From Platanthera guangdongensis (Eukaryota > Streptophyta > Magnoliopsida > Asparagales > Orchidaceae): 64,000 nucleotides of DNA. The first letter of the stretch is position 1. Each line of letters opens with the position of its first letter. Below the pieces are notes generated by a model. The model was not told where the DNA came from, did not search any database, and worked only from the letters and a program-made list of their open reading frames with translations. Positions 10,651 through 21,360 of this stretch are shown in pieces. Made by a program: the position numbers and the translations under genes. Location of the stretch: positions 115,285,208 to 115,349,207 of the forward strand of contig CM077163.1 of the NCBI GenBank assembly GCA_039583875.1, given 5' to 3'.

Positions 10651-12833
10651 GTGATGCCCCGAAACTCAAAAGAGTGACGGGGGATGTTTTGGGCCAGATT
10701 TGGAATCTGGCAGTAGGCACACGGCCTGGGACACGGGCGTGTCCCAGGGCATGGCAGGCTGGAGTCGATGACTTGGCCGCAAAGTCGACATTTTGCGCTC
10801 GACGTAGTGTCAAGACGGGCCACATGGCCTGATACACGGGCGTGTCTCAGGGCGTGTCGAGCCCGTGTCGACAACTGGCCCGGGGTGTCGACATTTTCGC
10901 TCGACGAAGTGTCGAGACAAGGAACACGGCCTAGGACACGGGCGTGTCCAAGGCCATGTCAGGCAGTCGACGAACTTTGCTCGACGAAGTGTCGAGACAG
11001 TGAACACGGCCTGGAGCCCAGGAGTGTTCGAGTGTACACGGGTTAGGACACGGGCGTGTCCAAGAACCCGTGTGAGTCTCGGGTTGTTTTCGGGATATAT
11101 CGATGGGGGTACACGGCCGACCACACGGCCGTGTCAATTGGAACACGGGCATGTCAAGTCGAACACAGGTGTGTCGGATGCCCGTGTGTTGTTCCAGGCG
11201 CGTCGATTTTGATGGCGAATGAGGGACACGGCCCTGGAAACGGGCGTGTGCAGGCCGTGTTCGGTCCAGATTGTACATTTCAGGCCCGAATCAAGGCTGT
11301 TCGTTTCTTTAATTTGGGATCCGACGGTTGGGGGTTGCTCCTACTAGGATATACCAGGGATTGGGCCTTTGAAACCCTCACTTTTACTTGAGTGGTTCTC
11401 TTTCTAAGTCAAGAGAGAGGTGAGAGCAAAGGAGGAAGAAGAAGCTAGATCCGGCCATTGGAGGAGCTTCGAATCTCCAAATCGCGAGCCGACTTCGGAT
11501 CTACGGAGGCAAAGAGAGTGTGGTGCTTTTCATCCGCTTACTTTTCCATAGAGCCAAGGAAGAATGCTAGGGTAACGATTCTCTTCTTGAGCATGTGAAG
11601 CTCTCCTTCTTTGCATAGGAAGCCCGCTCTCGCGAGTTTGCGGTGAGTTGGATGCGTTCCTTCGGGTAGATATGTAAAGTCCCCGTTGTGTAGAGTCCGT
11701 AAGCGAGAACGGACATAGGCATGATGTGTGAAGCCTACCCTGACATGTTGGTCTGGATCAGTGATGTTGCATTGCATAAATGTCGGAGAAGACTCCGTGC
11801 GATTGGTTGTTTTTCGGGTTTTCTACATGGTAGATAGCAACAGGGAGCCTTGAGGATTAACCCTAAGGTGCACGCGGAAAACTTGGCGGATGCGTGATCT
11901 TGCCAACTTGGAGGCATGAGAGCCAACTTGAACATAACCGAGTTATGTGAATTGTGTGACGGAAGCGGGACTCGGGATAAGTTTGACCCGCGCATATGGC
12001 TTAAACTGTCGTTGCGATGTGAGCACGGGTTAGATGGAACCGTACCCACTTCTATGTCGTTCGGTTAGAGCCATTGGCATAGATGAGGGTCTTCAGCGGT
12101 CTATGGCTTAAATTGTCGTGACCCATGCCGGGAAGACAAATTGCTTATAGGTTTGGCTGTCAAAGTGGCGGTGGTGAGTCCGGAATATATATGGCTTAAA
12201 TTGACGTGACATTGGTCGGTTCATCGAGAATATGCCCTGAGTGCACGGGGTGTGTGGCCATGTGAGCCTACACCTATGATGAAATGAATATTGTTATATT
12301 GCTCGCTTATGCTAATAAAATGCAGGGAAGGAGCATCGCCGCCCCGAGTTGGGGGCGGGATCGTTATAATTTGGTCAGCATTGCTGACCTTTGCCTTTGT
12401 TTGCCATCGTGCGGTGGTTTTGTTGCTTGCAGGTGCTGCTGGACCAAGCGGTCAATAGCGGGCTAAAGCCCAAAATTGCGAAGCCGGCCCTCGAAGGCCT
12501 AATTGGAGTGTTTACTGCTATTATTTATGTATGACCGGCCTGCGTGCCGTAGTTTGTAAAAAATGTAATTTGAAGTAAACCATTTTGTAAGGCCTTAAGG
12601 ATTGTACTTGTGTATGTACTACATTCCTATTTGGTGTTTAGTGGACATTCATGCTTTTGTGCTGGGTTCTTAATTGCAACTTATAAATTGCTTCCGCTAG
12701 AACGCTCTGTGTAGGACGTTGGATTGGTTGGATGGTTTCCACTGAGTAACCACCCGGTCTGTCTGTGGTATATGGTGTCGGGCCCCGGCCGGACCTACTG
12801 CTATATGATATGCGACGGATAGGGTGTGTTACA
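10651..12833 (+). repeat. A2 5' LTR, main part
   Basis: Follows A1. Its first six bases are at 1138-1143 and the TSD copy 10651-10655 repeats bases 2-6. The start reads (T)GTGATGCCCC, where the 3' LTR has TGTAATGCCCC. It ends GTGTTACA at 12833. Reconstructed length is 2184 bp against 2165 bp for the 3' copy. It contains the CACGGGCGTG palindrome array at 10725-11260. Confidence 0.92.
10725..11260. repeat. Palindrome array in A2 5' LTR
   Basis: Repeats of GGACACGGGCGTGTCC-like units, CTCGACGAAGTGTCGAG units and GTCGACGA units, same family as in A1 but diverged. This is U3 in transcription order. Confidence 0.82.
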
Positions 12834-12836
12834 ATT

Positions 12837-12849
12837 TGGTATCAAATGG
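12837..12849 (+). other. A2 primer binding site
   Basis: TGGTATCAAATGG starts three bases after the LTR end (12833). It matches initiator tRNA-Met over TGGTATCA and is degraded beyond that. Confidence 0.8.
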
Positions 12850-12937
12850 AGATTTCGATCCACCGACCTATGGGTTATGGGCCCACCACGCTTTCGACAA
12901 TTTTGTATCAGACAACTGGTTTTGTTCGGGCTTAAAA

Positions 12938-12975
12938 TGAATTCGTGGACGAATTCTTTTTAAGGGGTGGTGAGC
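12938..12975 (+). other. PPT-like block in the A2 leader
   Basis: AATTCGTGGACGAATTC followed by TTTTTAAGGGGTGGTGAG lies about 100 bp after the PBS and mirrors the sequence before the authentic polypurine tract at 17745-17783. It is shared with A1, so it predates the split of the two copies. Confidence 0.6.
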
Positions 12976-13125
12976 ACATGTGTGTGCGTCATCGTTATAA
13001 TAACAAAAGAACCCATGACTGTCCACTTAGGAATGAAAATACACGTGTTTGGGGAACCTGCGTGTTCCTATAATTGCTGTTTGCAATTTTATTTGGTCGC
13101 TTCACGGTGTTTTGTACCACTATAG

Positions 13126-14270
13126 GTGACCAGAAGTTGTGCTGGGCCGTCGGAACGTCGAGTTTCTGAGGGTAGCAGTGCACCTAATGATGCTCCTGCA
13201 ACACCTCTATCGGCTGAGACCATACGATTGGTGGCCGAAGCAGTGTTGGCCATGATTAATGCGCAGCCTGCAAGGCAAACGCAGCAGCCCGCTCCTGCGA
13301 TGGAGCAGGTACCACTGCAAGCGGCTGAGCATCGAAGAGTGTAGCAGGTGGTAGAGGAACCGGTGGTGCGAAGGAGGGCAACCGAGAGACAGCTCAAGCA
13401 TGTCATGAGCTTTAATCCTCCGGTATACTCGGGGTTGGGAACCACATCTCAAGCGGAAGACTTGCTCTCCAGGGTGAAGAGAGTCATGACAGCAACGAAG
13501 ACGGAGGAGTGGTAAATGACCACCATTGCTACGTTCCTTTTGGACGGTGAAGTGAGAATGTGGTGGGAAGGATTGGAGCTACATCTATTGAGAGGTAGGC
13601 AACTTGTTGATGTCTCGATGGAGGAGTTCTCGAGATTGTTCTTGGCTAGATACCTCCCTTCGGCGCAGACGATAGGGTTGGAGAACGAGTTCCTGAAATT
13701 GGTACAAGGGGTCAGTAGCGTGGATGAATATCTCCACGAGTTTACTCATTTGAGTCGATATGCTAGCTCCACCATCGTGGATGAGGAGTGTAAGACGAAT
13801 CGATTCTACGAAAGGGTTGAGAGACGAGTTGAGGTTACTACTCTCGGGGCCGATGACGCAGGGTTTCGTAACCTTGGTCAACACGGCCCAATCCTTGGAG
13901 AAGGATATGAATAATGTGCAAGCAAAGAAAGGCTTGGGTGATAAGAAGTCTGAATTCAAGGCGCCGACTACTTCAAAGTCCGGCTATCGAAGGTTCTTCA
14001 AGAAGCATAGGACTTCAGGTCCAACTCCTTCTGGTGCTTCTAGGGCGACTATGGGTCGGACCCCGGGTGTATGTTTCACTTGTGGAAAGTCGGGGCACTT
14101 TGCCCGCGATTGTTGGAGCGGACGTCCCAAGTCCGAAAGGAAGCCGGGAGCGACTTACGAAGAGAAGGGCAAGGCGGTGGAGTCGACCGCATCCCACTAT
14201 GCTTCGGCCAAACCAAGGGTGTATAATCTTGGCAAATAGGAGGTCATCAAACAGGCGGATGTGGTGACAG
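13126..14270 (+). pseudogene. A2 gag
   Basis: Same Gag as in A1: low-complexity N-terminus, Gag core (M-W-W-E-G, F-L-A-R-Y-L-P-S) and zinc knuckle C-F-T-C-G-K-S-G-H-F-A-R-D-C (about 14072-14113). It is broken by TAG at about 13342, TAA at about 13513, a one-base insertion near 13806 and TAG at 14237. Several of these stops replace CAG, TGG or ATG-type codons present in A1. The start is again a GTG rather than a clear ATG. The last exon base is 14270, followed by the candidate intron. Confidence 0.88.
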
Positions 14271-14346
14271 GTACAGTTTAATTTATAGCAAGTTAATTCC
14301 TTTAAATACTTGTTATGCACATGTTACCTTACCACTGCTTGTTTAG
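14271..14346 (+). other. Candidate 76-nt intron at the Gag/Pol junction (A2)
   Basis: Donor ACAG|GTACAG, acceptor TTGTTTAG|GATTTG, exactly the same length and position as in A1, with unspliced TAA at 14279-14281. Only a few substitutions separate the two copies, and GT, AG and the CTTAC branch-like motif are retained. Splicing restores V-V-T-G followed by F-V-L-I-C and the protease. Confidence 0.73.
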
Positions 14347-14833
14347 GATTTGTTTTGATTTGTGAAAATCCGGCAAGAGCACTCTTCGATACGGGAGCTT
14401 CACACTCCTTGTCCGAGGGATTTATATCACGCATCGGAGTCCCTTCTTCGATGGCAAAGGATAAGTTGGATGTGTTGTTGCCCAATGGGTGTTCGATGCG
14501 CGCGGATAGGATCTGCGATGTTAAGATTCGTATTGGGAATCAGGAGTTCGATCTGCAAGCGTCGTTACTTTCGTTGGTGGAGTTCGACGTTATATTTGGC
14601 ATGGACTGGCGCTCGGAGCAGCAGGCCTATATTGATTGCGGTCGCAAGGAAGTCAAGCTGGGAGCAAGTCGTGACACTACTTTTACGGGCTTAAAGGGGT
14701 CGAGCAAGACGTTGATGTTTGCTATTCCGCTGGTGAAGGCTGTTCGTGCCGGTGCAGAACTGTTCTTTACACTAGTGGAGTTTGCAAAGCCGAAGCCCGC
14801 ATTGGATTGTATTTCAGTGGTATCGGAGTATTG
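14347..14833 (+). pseudogene. A2 protease and pre-RT linker
   Basis: Aspartic protease with L-F-D-T-G-A-S-H-S followed by a three-base deletion (one Phe lost relative to A1). The I-F-G-M-D-W flap-side motif is at about 14595-14615. The frame is lost by a two-base deletion at the S-E-Y-(P)-D-V-F-P junction near 14832. Confidence 0.88.
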
Positions 14834-16290
14834 ATGTGTTCCCTGCAGATCTTCCTGGAGCCCCGCCTCAGCGGGAGATAGATTTCACGATTGAGTTAGT
14901 GCTAGGTACAAAGCCTATATCACGCTCTCCATATCGTCTAGCGCCTAAGGAAATGGCGGAGCTGAAGGTTCAACTGCAAGAGTTGTTGGAGTAAGGGTAT
15001 GTGTGCCCAAGTTCTTTGCCTTGGAGCGCGCCGGTCCACTTTGTTAAGAAGAAGGACGGAAGCTTGAGGCTCTGTATTGATTATCGGGAGCTCAACAAGT
15101 TGACGGAAAAGAACAAGTACCCAATCCCCCGGATCGATGATCTTTTTATTCAGTTGGTAGGGGCGACGGTGTACTCAAAGCTGGATCTGAAATCCGGGTA
15201 CTATCAACTGCGAATAAGGGAGAGTGATATCCTGAAGACAGCATTCAGTATGAGATACGGGCATTATGAGTTTACGGTCATGCCGTTTGGGCGGACCAAT
15301 GCGGCGTCAGTGTTCATGGATTTGATGAACAGGACCTTCAGGGAGTACTTGGACCATTTTGTGATCCTCTTCATCGACGATATTTTGGTGTACTCACAGA
15401 GTGAGGAAGATCACTTCCAGCATTTTCATTTGGTTTTGGAGATGCTAAGGAGGAATCAATTATATGTCAAGTTCTCGAAGTGCGAGTTTTGTTTATCCTC
15501 AGTGGCGTTCCTCGATCATATAGTGAGTGGAGAGGGTATTGTTGTGGATCCGGCGAAGATTGTTGCGATACGGGAGTGGCCTGAGCTTTCCACAGTAGCG
15601 GAAGACCAGAGCTTTCTGGGGCTTGGCGGCTATTATAGGCGCTTCATAGAGAACTTCTCGCGGATAGCGTTACCTCTCACTACTTTGACGAGGAAGGAGC
15701 AGAAGTTCATTTGGACGCCGGAGTGCCCGCGAGCTTTTGAAGAGTTGAAATGTCGGTTGACCACGACGCCGGTGCTGAGTTTGCCATGTGGGACCGACGG
15801 TTATGAGATTTATAGTGATGCTTCGGGCAGCGGTTTGGGTTGCGTGCTACTGCAACACGGAAGTGTTATAGCTTATGGCTCGAGACAGCTAAAAGTGCAC
15901 GAGAGGAATTATCCGGTCCATGACCTGGAGTTAGCGGCCGTGAATTTTGCCTTGAAGCTGTGGAGGCATTATTTGTACGGTGTTAAGATTGATATCTACA
16001 CCAATCACAAGAGGCTGAAGTATCTGATTGATCAGAAGGATCTGAATATGCGGCAGCATAGATGGATGGAGTTCCTGGGGGACTATACATTCAAGATCCA
16101 CTACGTGCCTGGTAAAGGTAATGCGGTTGCGGACGCGTTGAGTCGCCGAGCCCCAGCTCAAGCCAATTGGCTATCGGTGCATGATGAGCAGTTGGTGCGG
16201 GAGTTGGTGGCATTGGAGATTGTTTGTATGGATAAGCAATCAAGTGCTGAAGCAGTACTGAATTGGACTGAAGTCCAATATGAATGGCTG
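14829..16290 (+). pseudogene. A2 reverse transcriptase and RNase H
   Basis: RT begins with D-V-F-P-A-D-L-P-G and has a TAA at about 14992 (a Gln codon in A1). It continues through [16 protein letters not shown] and the catalytic F-I-D-D-I-L-V-Y-S (about 15370-15400). RNase H has Y-S-D-A-S-G, D-L-E-L-A-A, a changed T-N-H-K (T-D-H-K in A1; the substituted Asp is normally catalytic) and V-A-D-A-L-S (about 16120-16140). A frameshift near 16280 separates it from integrase. Confidence 0.9.
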
Positions 16291-17346
16291 ATCGGATTCG
16301 GCAGGCTTTGGACATGGATGTCCATATGAAGCAGTTCATGGTAGAGGCTCTGGATGGGTCAAATTCCCAATTCATTATGGAGGACGGATTGCTTTGGAAA
16401 GACGGTCGTCTGTGCGTCCCAAGTGTGGGCAATTTGCAGGTGGAATTGTTGTACGAGGCACACCACACCAAGTACTCAATTCACCCGGGGAGCACGAAGA
16501 TGTACCGCGATGTAAAGAAACTATTTTAGTTGACGGGTTTGAAGAAGGATGTGACGCTCTACGTAGCGAAGAGCCAAAATTGCACCTTGGTGAAAGCGGA
16601 GTGCCAAAAACTGGGAGGATTTCTGAAGTTCTTGCCTATTCCGGAGTGGAAATTCGATGACATCTCTATGCACTTTGTGCACGATTTGCCAAGGTCGCAA
16701 AAGGGGAACGACGCCATCTGGGTGGTCGTGGATCGGCTAACAAAGGTGTCGCATTTCATTCCGCATAGGAAGGATGATCTGGTGGAGAAGTTGGCAAAAC
16801 TATATGTGGATAATATAGTACGGCTTCACAGTGTGCCCCGCAGCATCGTGAGTGACCGGGATGGGCGGTTCACGTCCAATGATTGGAGGCTTGTGCAGCA
16901 AATGTTGGGAACAAAGCTAAAATTCAGCACAGCCTTCCATCCGCAAACAGATGGGCAGACCGAGAGAGTCAATAGAACTATGGAAGACAAGCTTCGCATG
17001 TGTGTCTTGGATTTTGGAAAGCAATGGGAAGACCATCTTTATTTGGTGGAGTTTGCGTACAACAATAGCAACCAAACGAGTATTCAAATGGCGCCCTTCG
17101 AGGCCCTATATGGTAGAAAATGTCGCACGCCGTTCTCTTGGTTAGAAACGGGTGAGTCAAAGATGTATAAGTTCCATGAGGTGGAAGATGCTACGTCTTT
17201 GGTTCGTACCATTCGGGAGAGGTTGCTTATCGCTCAGGACCGGCAAGCAAAGTACTATAATCCCAAGCACAGGAACGTGGAGTTCGCTGTGGGCGACTAT
17301 GTGTACTTAAAGATCAAGCCATTTAAGGGTGTCTCGCGGGTGCGGT
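16284..17346 (+). pseudogene. A2 integrase
   Basis: HHCC zinc finger with several changes (the second Cys pair reads S-Q-N-C instead of C-Q-T-C). Core motifs are [15 protein letters not shown] and [14 protein letters not shown] at 16527 replaces one of two Trp codons of A1, and TGA at 17346 replaces an Arg codon before the chromodomain-like tail. Confidence 0.9.
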
Positions 17347-17348
17347 GA

Positions 17349-17720
17349 TTGAAAAAGCTAAGCCTGAGATACCTTGGGCCGTTTGAGGTTTTGGAGTGGG
17401 TTGGTGAAGCAGCCTATCGGTTGAAGCTCTCAGTGGAGCTAAGTGGTTTACATGATGTATTATATATATCGGTGCTACGGAAGGCGGTGCAAGAGCCTTC
17501 GCAAGTGATCTCGGTTGATCAAGTGCCGGTGGATAGTGGGTTGACGACAAGAGTCAAGCCCGTGCGGATTGAGGACTCGGAGGTCAAGCAGCTACTCAAT
17601 AAAGAGATCAGGATGGTCAAGGTCCGATGGGACAATTACGGTCGAGAGGAGCTCTCTTGGGAACGAGATCAGACTATGCTTGACGAGTATTCGGAGTTGT
17701 TCCGCTCAGGTACAATTTAA
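17349..17720 (+). pseudogene. A2 integrase C-terminal and chromodomain-like tail
   Basis: The same frame continues after the TGA at 17346-17348. It contains [17 protein letters not shown], and the tail [10 protein letters not shown] then E-L-S-W-E-R-D. It ends at TAA at 17718-17720. The tail matches A1 closely. Confidence 0.88.
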
Positions 17721-17767
17721 TTTTGGTACTTGTCTTTCCTTTATATACTTTTGTGGACGAAATTCTT

Positions 17768-17783
17768 TTAAGAGGGGGAGAGT
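17768..17783 (+). other. A2 polypurine tract
   Basis: TTAAGAGGGGGAGAGT abuts the 3' LTR start (TGTAATGCCCC at 17784). Confidence 0.87.
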
Positions 17784-19948
17784 TGTAATGCCCCAAAACT
17801 CAAAAGAGCGACGGGGGACGTTTTGGGCCAGATTTGGAATCTGGCAGTAGGCACACGGCCTGGGACACGGGCTTATCCCAGGGCGTGTCAGGCTGGAGTC
17901 GATGACTTGGCTGCGAAGTCGATATTTTGCACTATACGAATTGTCGAGACGGGGAACACGGCCTGAGACACGGGCGTGTCTCAGGGCGTGTCGATCCCTT
18001 GTCGACAACCGGCCCGGGGTTTCGACATTTTCGCTCGACGAAGTGTCGAGACAAGGCACACGACCTAGTACACGGGCGTGTCCAAGGCCGTGTCAGGCAG
18101 TCGACGAACTTCGCTCGACGAAGTGTCGAGATAGTGAACACGGCCTGTAGCCCAGGCGTGTTCGAGTGGACACGGGTTAGGACACGGGAGTGTCCAAGAA
18201 CCCGTGTGAGTCTCTGGTTGTTTTCGGGCTGTATCGATGGGGGCACACGGCCGACCACACGGCCGTGTCAGTTGGAACACGGGCGTGTCGGATGCCCGTG
18301 TGTTATTCCAGGCGCGTCGATTTTGACGACGAATGAGGTACACGGCCCAGGACACGGGCTTGTGCCAGGCCGTGTTCCGTCCAGATTGTACATTTCACGC
18401 CCGAATCAAGACCGTTCGTTTCTTTAATTTGGCATCCGACAGTTGGGGGATGCTCCAACTGGGATATACCCGGGATTGGGCCTTTGAAACCCTCACTTTT
18501 ACTTGAGTGATTCTCTTTCTAAGTCAAGAGAGAGGTGAGAGCAAAGGAGGAAGAAGAAACTAGATCCGACCATTGGAGGAGCTTCGAAGCTCCAAATCGC
18601 GAGCCGACTTCGGATCTACGGAGGAAAAGAGAGTGCGGTTCTTTTCAGCCGCTTACTTTTCCATGGCGCCAAGGAAGAACGATAGGGTAATGATTCTCTT
18701 CTTGAGCATGTGAAGCTCTTCTTCTTTGCATAGGAAGCCCGCTCTCGCGAGTTTGCAGTGAGTTGGAGGCGTTCCTTCGGGTAGATATGTAAAGTCCCCG
18801 TTGTGTAGAGTCCGTAAGCGAGAACGGACATAGGCATGATGTGTGAAGCCTACCCGGACATGTTGGTCTGGATCGGTGATGTTGCATTGCATAAATGTCG
18901 GAGAATACTCCTTGCGATTCGTTGTTTTTCGGGTTTTCTACATGGTAGATTGCAACAAGGAGCCTTGGTGATTAACCCTAAGGTGCACCCGGAAAACTGG
19001 GCGGATGCGTGATCTTGCCAACTTGGAGGCTTGAGAGCCAACTTGAACATAACCGATTTATGTGAATTGTGTGACGGAATCGGGACTCGGGAGAAGTTTG
19101 ACCCGCGCATATGGCTTAAAATGTCGTTACGATGTGAGCATGGGTTAGATGGAAACATACCCACTTCTATGTCGTTCGGTTATAGCCGTTGGCATAGTTG
19201 AGGGTCTTCGGCGGTCTATGACTTAAATTGTCGTGACCCATACCGGGAAGACAAATTGCTCATAGGTTTGGCTGTCAAAGTGGCGGTGGTGAGTCCGGAA
19301 TGTCTATGGCTTAAATTGACGTAACATTGGTCGGTTCACCGAGAATGTGCCCTGAGTGCATGGGGTGTGTGGCTGTGTTAGCCTACGCCTGTGATGAAAT
19401 GAATATGGTTATATTGCTCGCTTATGCTAATAAAATGCAGGGAAGGAGCATCGCCGCCCCGAGTTGGGGGCGAGATCGTTATAATTTGTTCAGCATTGCT
19501 GACCGTTGCCTTTGTTTTCCACCGTGCGGTGGTTTTGTTGCTTGTAGGTGCTGTTGGACCAAGCAGTCAATAGCGGGGTAAAGCCCAAAATTGCGAAGCC
19601 GGCCCTCGAAGGCTTAATTGGAGTGTTTACTGCTTTTATTCATGTATGACCGGCCTGCGTGCCGTGGTTTGTAAAACATGTAATTTGAAGTAAACCATTT
19701 TGTAAGGCCTTAAGGCTTGTACTTGTGTATGTACTACATTCCTATATGGTGTTTAGTGGACATTCATGCTTTTGTGCTGGGTTCTTAATTGCAACTTATA
19801 AATTACTTCCGCTAGAACGCTCTGTGTAGGACGTTGGATTGTTTGGATGATTTCAACTGAGTAACCACACGGTCTGTCTGTGGTATACGACGTCGGGCCC
19901 CAGCCGGACCTACTGCTATATGTTATACGACGTATAGGGGGTGTTACA
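17784..19948 (+). repeat. A2 3' LTR
   Basis: 2165 bp, direct repeat of 10651-12833 and inverted repeat of the A1 LTRs. It starts TGTAATGCCCC and ends GTGTTACA, followed by TSD CTTGT. The palindrome array lies at 17850-18380. Confidence 0.93.
17850..18380. repeat. Palindrome array in A2 3' LTR
   Basis: Repeated ACACGGGCGTGTC, CTCGACGAAGTGTCGAG and CACGGCCGTGTC units, diverged from the 5' copy by scattered substitutions. Confidence 0.8.
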
Positions 19949-19959
19949 CTTGTTGTTAT
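19949..19959 (-). mobile_element. B1 fragment between A2 and C1 (11 bp)
   Basis: CTTGT (A2 TSD, 19949-19953) followed by TGTTAT. When 1117-1137 is joined to 19954-19959 the result aligns without gaps to the B2 integrase codons near 47025-47050 on the opposite strand (about 18 of 22 bases equal). This shows that A2 and C1 entered the same gene 6 bp apart. GTTAT at 19955-19959 is the expected C1 TSD, but its right copy is not in the window. Confidence 0.8.
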
Positions 19960-20094
19960 TGTTGGGTACATTGTAAATTGTGTACCAGATTTTGGGAAGT
20001 CTCACATAACTCAATGATATATGTCAGTTTGTATTTGATGACATTTTGAGTTTACTTGTGCAGACTAAAGATTGCAGAAAATATTCTAAGTACA

Positions 20095-20530
20095 AAAGTG
20101 TCGAGACACTTATTTTGTGTCGAGACAAGAAGTAAGTCTGTGTCGACACACATGACTTGAGTCGACACCTAGAGTTTAAGTCGACATCAACTGTGTCGAC
20201 ACTAAGAACTTGTGTCGAAACACTTAGACCTTGTTGTACTGATAATTGTAAAGAAGCAACTATTTCGACATCTAGGACCTTGGTCGACATTTGGAGAAGC
20301 TGTATCGACACACGGGACTTGTGTCGACACACTCTAAAACAGCTATGTCTACTATTTTCTGAAGTATGTCGACACATTCTACAAAGTCAGTGTTGAGACT
20401 GAATGAGGAGCTATGTCGATAGTTTCTGAAGTTTGTCGACAACACTAAAGGAAGTGTGTCGACACCTGGGAAATTGTGTCGACACATACTTCATCTATGT
20501 CGACACATACTATCCTTATGTCTCGACACA
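20095..20530. repeat. GTGTCGACAC palindrome array (C1 LTR U3)
   Basis: Around fifteen copies of GTGTCGACAC or one-base variants (TGTCGACA, GTGTCGAAAC, GTGTCGAGAC) at irregular spacing of about 20-40 bp. Each contains a SalI-type GTCGAC core with a central CpG. Confidence 0.9.
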
Positions 20531-20673
20531 TTCACCTGAGTTAAACAACTCTAAGTATGAAATATCAAGACTGAAGACTTGATAGCTGCCAGAATTGTCA
20601 AGGCCTGTTAGACATGTCAGAACGGTCAAATATCAGTCAACTACTGGATCAGCCAGTTGCCTCTGATGTGATC

Positions 20674-20681
20674 TATAAATA
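20674..20681 (+). promoter_or_regulatory. TATA box of C1 LTR
   Basis: TATAAATA about 145 bp after the palindrome array. It sits where the C2 LTR has TATATAAA (48603). Confidence 0.65.
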
Positions 20682-21104
20682 GAGCTGACCTATCAGAGAA
20701 AAACAATGCTAGCGAGACAGAGGAAAAAATATAGAGGGAAACCAAGAAGCAAGATGATTACTCCAAGAAGAATTCACAGAATTCTATACAACATGAAGAT
20801 TCTGTTTCTAAATCAGAGAAGGGGATAACATCTCATCAGATCTATCAGTGTTTGCATATTTAATTCTGCAAGGAGGAAGAAGCTGGATCTACACCAACTT
20901 CTCAAGAAGATTCAACCTAGGTTCTTTATTTTAAGAAGCTTTGAATAAGATAAGTCAGGTTGAATCTGATTCATTACATCAAAGATCAGGAGAAAGCGGA
21001 TCCATCAAGATCTGATCAAGATTCCCTCACCACTCTCTCTATCTGGGTGAAGGAAGAAACATACTCTTATTCAATTTTCTGTAAGATCTATTTTAGACCT
21101 GAGT

Positions 21105-21360
21105 GTAAGATATTTCAATCTCTGAGTTGTAAGATTGTAATTATAAAGGCTGAGGTAGGGATGTTTTCTTGTGGTAGGAGACTAATTTCACTGAGTTGTA
21201 GGCTTGGTGATAAGGGCTGAGGTAAGCTTGATTGCCTGAGTGGTAGGAGTGTGGATTCACTCTGAGGTAGGGTTCTTGGGAAGAGCCTGAGTTGTAGCAC
21301 TTGTTGAAGTGTGAGCTGTAGGAACCAATTTGGGTTCTGAGGTGTAAGATCTGAGGATCT
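21105..21360 (+). repeat. CTGAG-TTGTAGG repeat block in C1 LTR
   Basis: About a dozen degenerate copies of CTGAGNTGTAGG / CTGAGGTAGGG spaced 15-30 bp, after the presumed transcription start. Equivalent blocks are in C2 at 49055-49300 and 59820-60060. Confidence 0.7.

Larger units (their letters stand above)
1138..19948 (+). mobile_element. A2: Ty3/gypsy (Tekay/Del-like chromovirus), interrupted by A1
   Basis: The order on the plus strand is 5' LTR (1138-1143 then 10656-12833), PBS, leader, gag, 76-nt intron, protease, RT, RNase H, integrase, chromodomain-like tail, polypurine tract and 3' LTR (17784-19948). TSD CTTGT flanks the whole. A1 is inserted after LTR base 6. The LTRs differ visibly more from each other (2184 versus 2165 bp, many substitutions) than those of A1, and the coding region carries more stops. 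Both facts fit A2 being older than A1. Confidence 0.9.

Noticed and set aside
10600..10700. Misassembly joining two A copies
   Set aside because: Both elements have their own correct TSDs (GTGAT, CTTGT) and removing them restores B1 exactly, which an artefact would not produce. Long reads would still be the final test.
12837..12849. tRNA genes at the TGGTATCA sites
   Set aside because: Only the short primer-binding complement is present at each site; no cloverleaf or A/B boxes follow.
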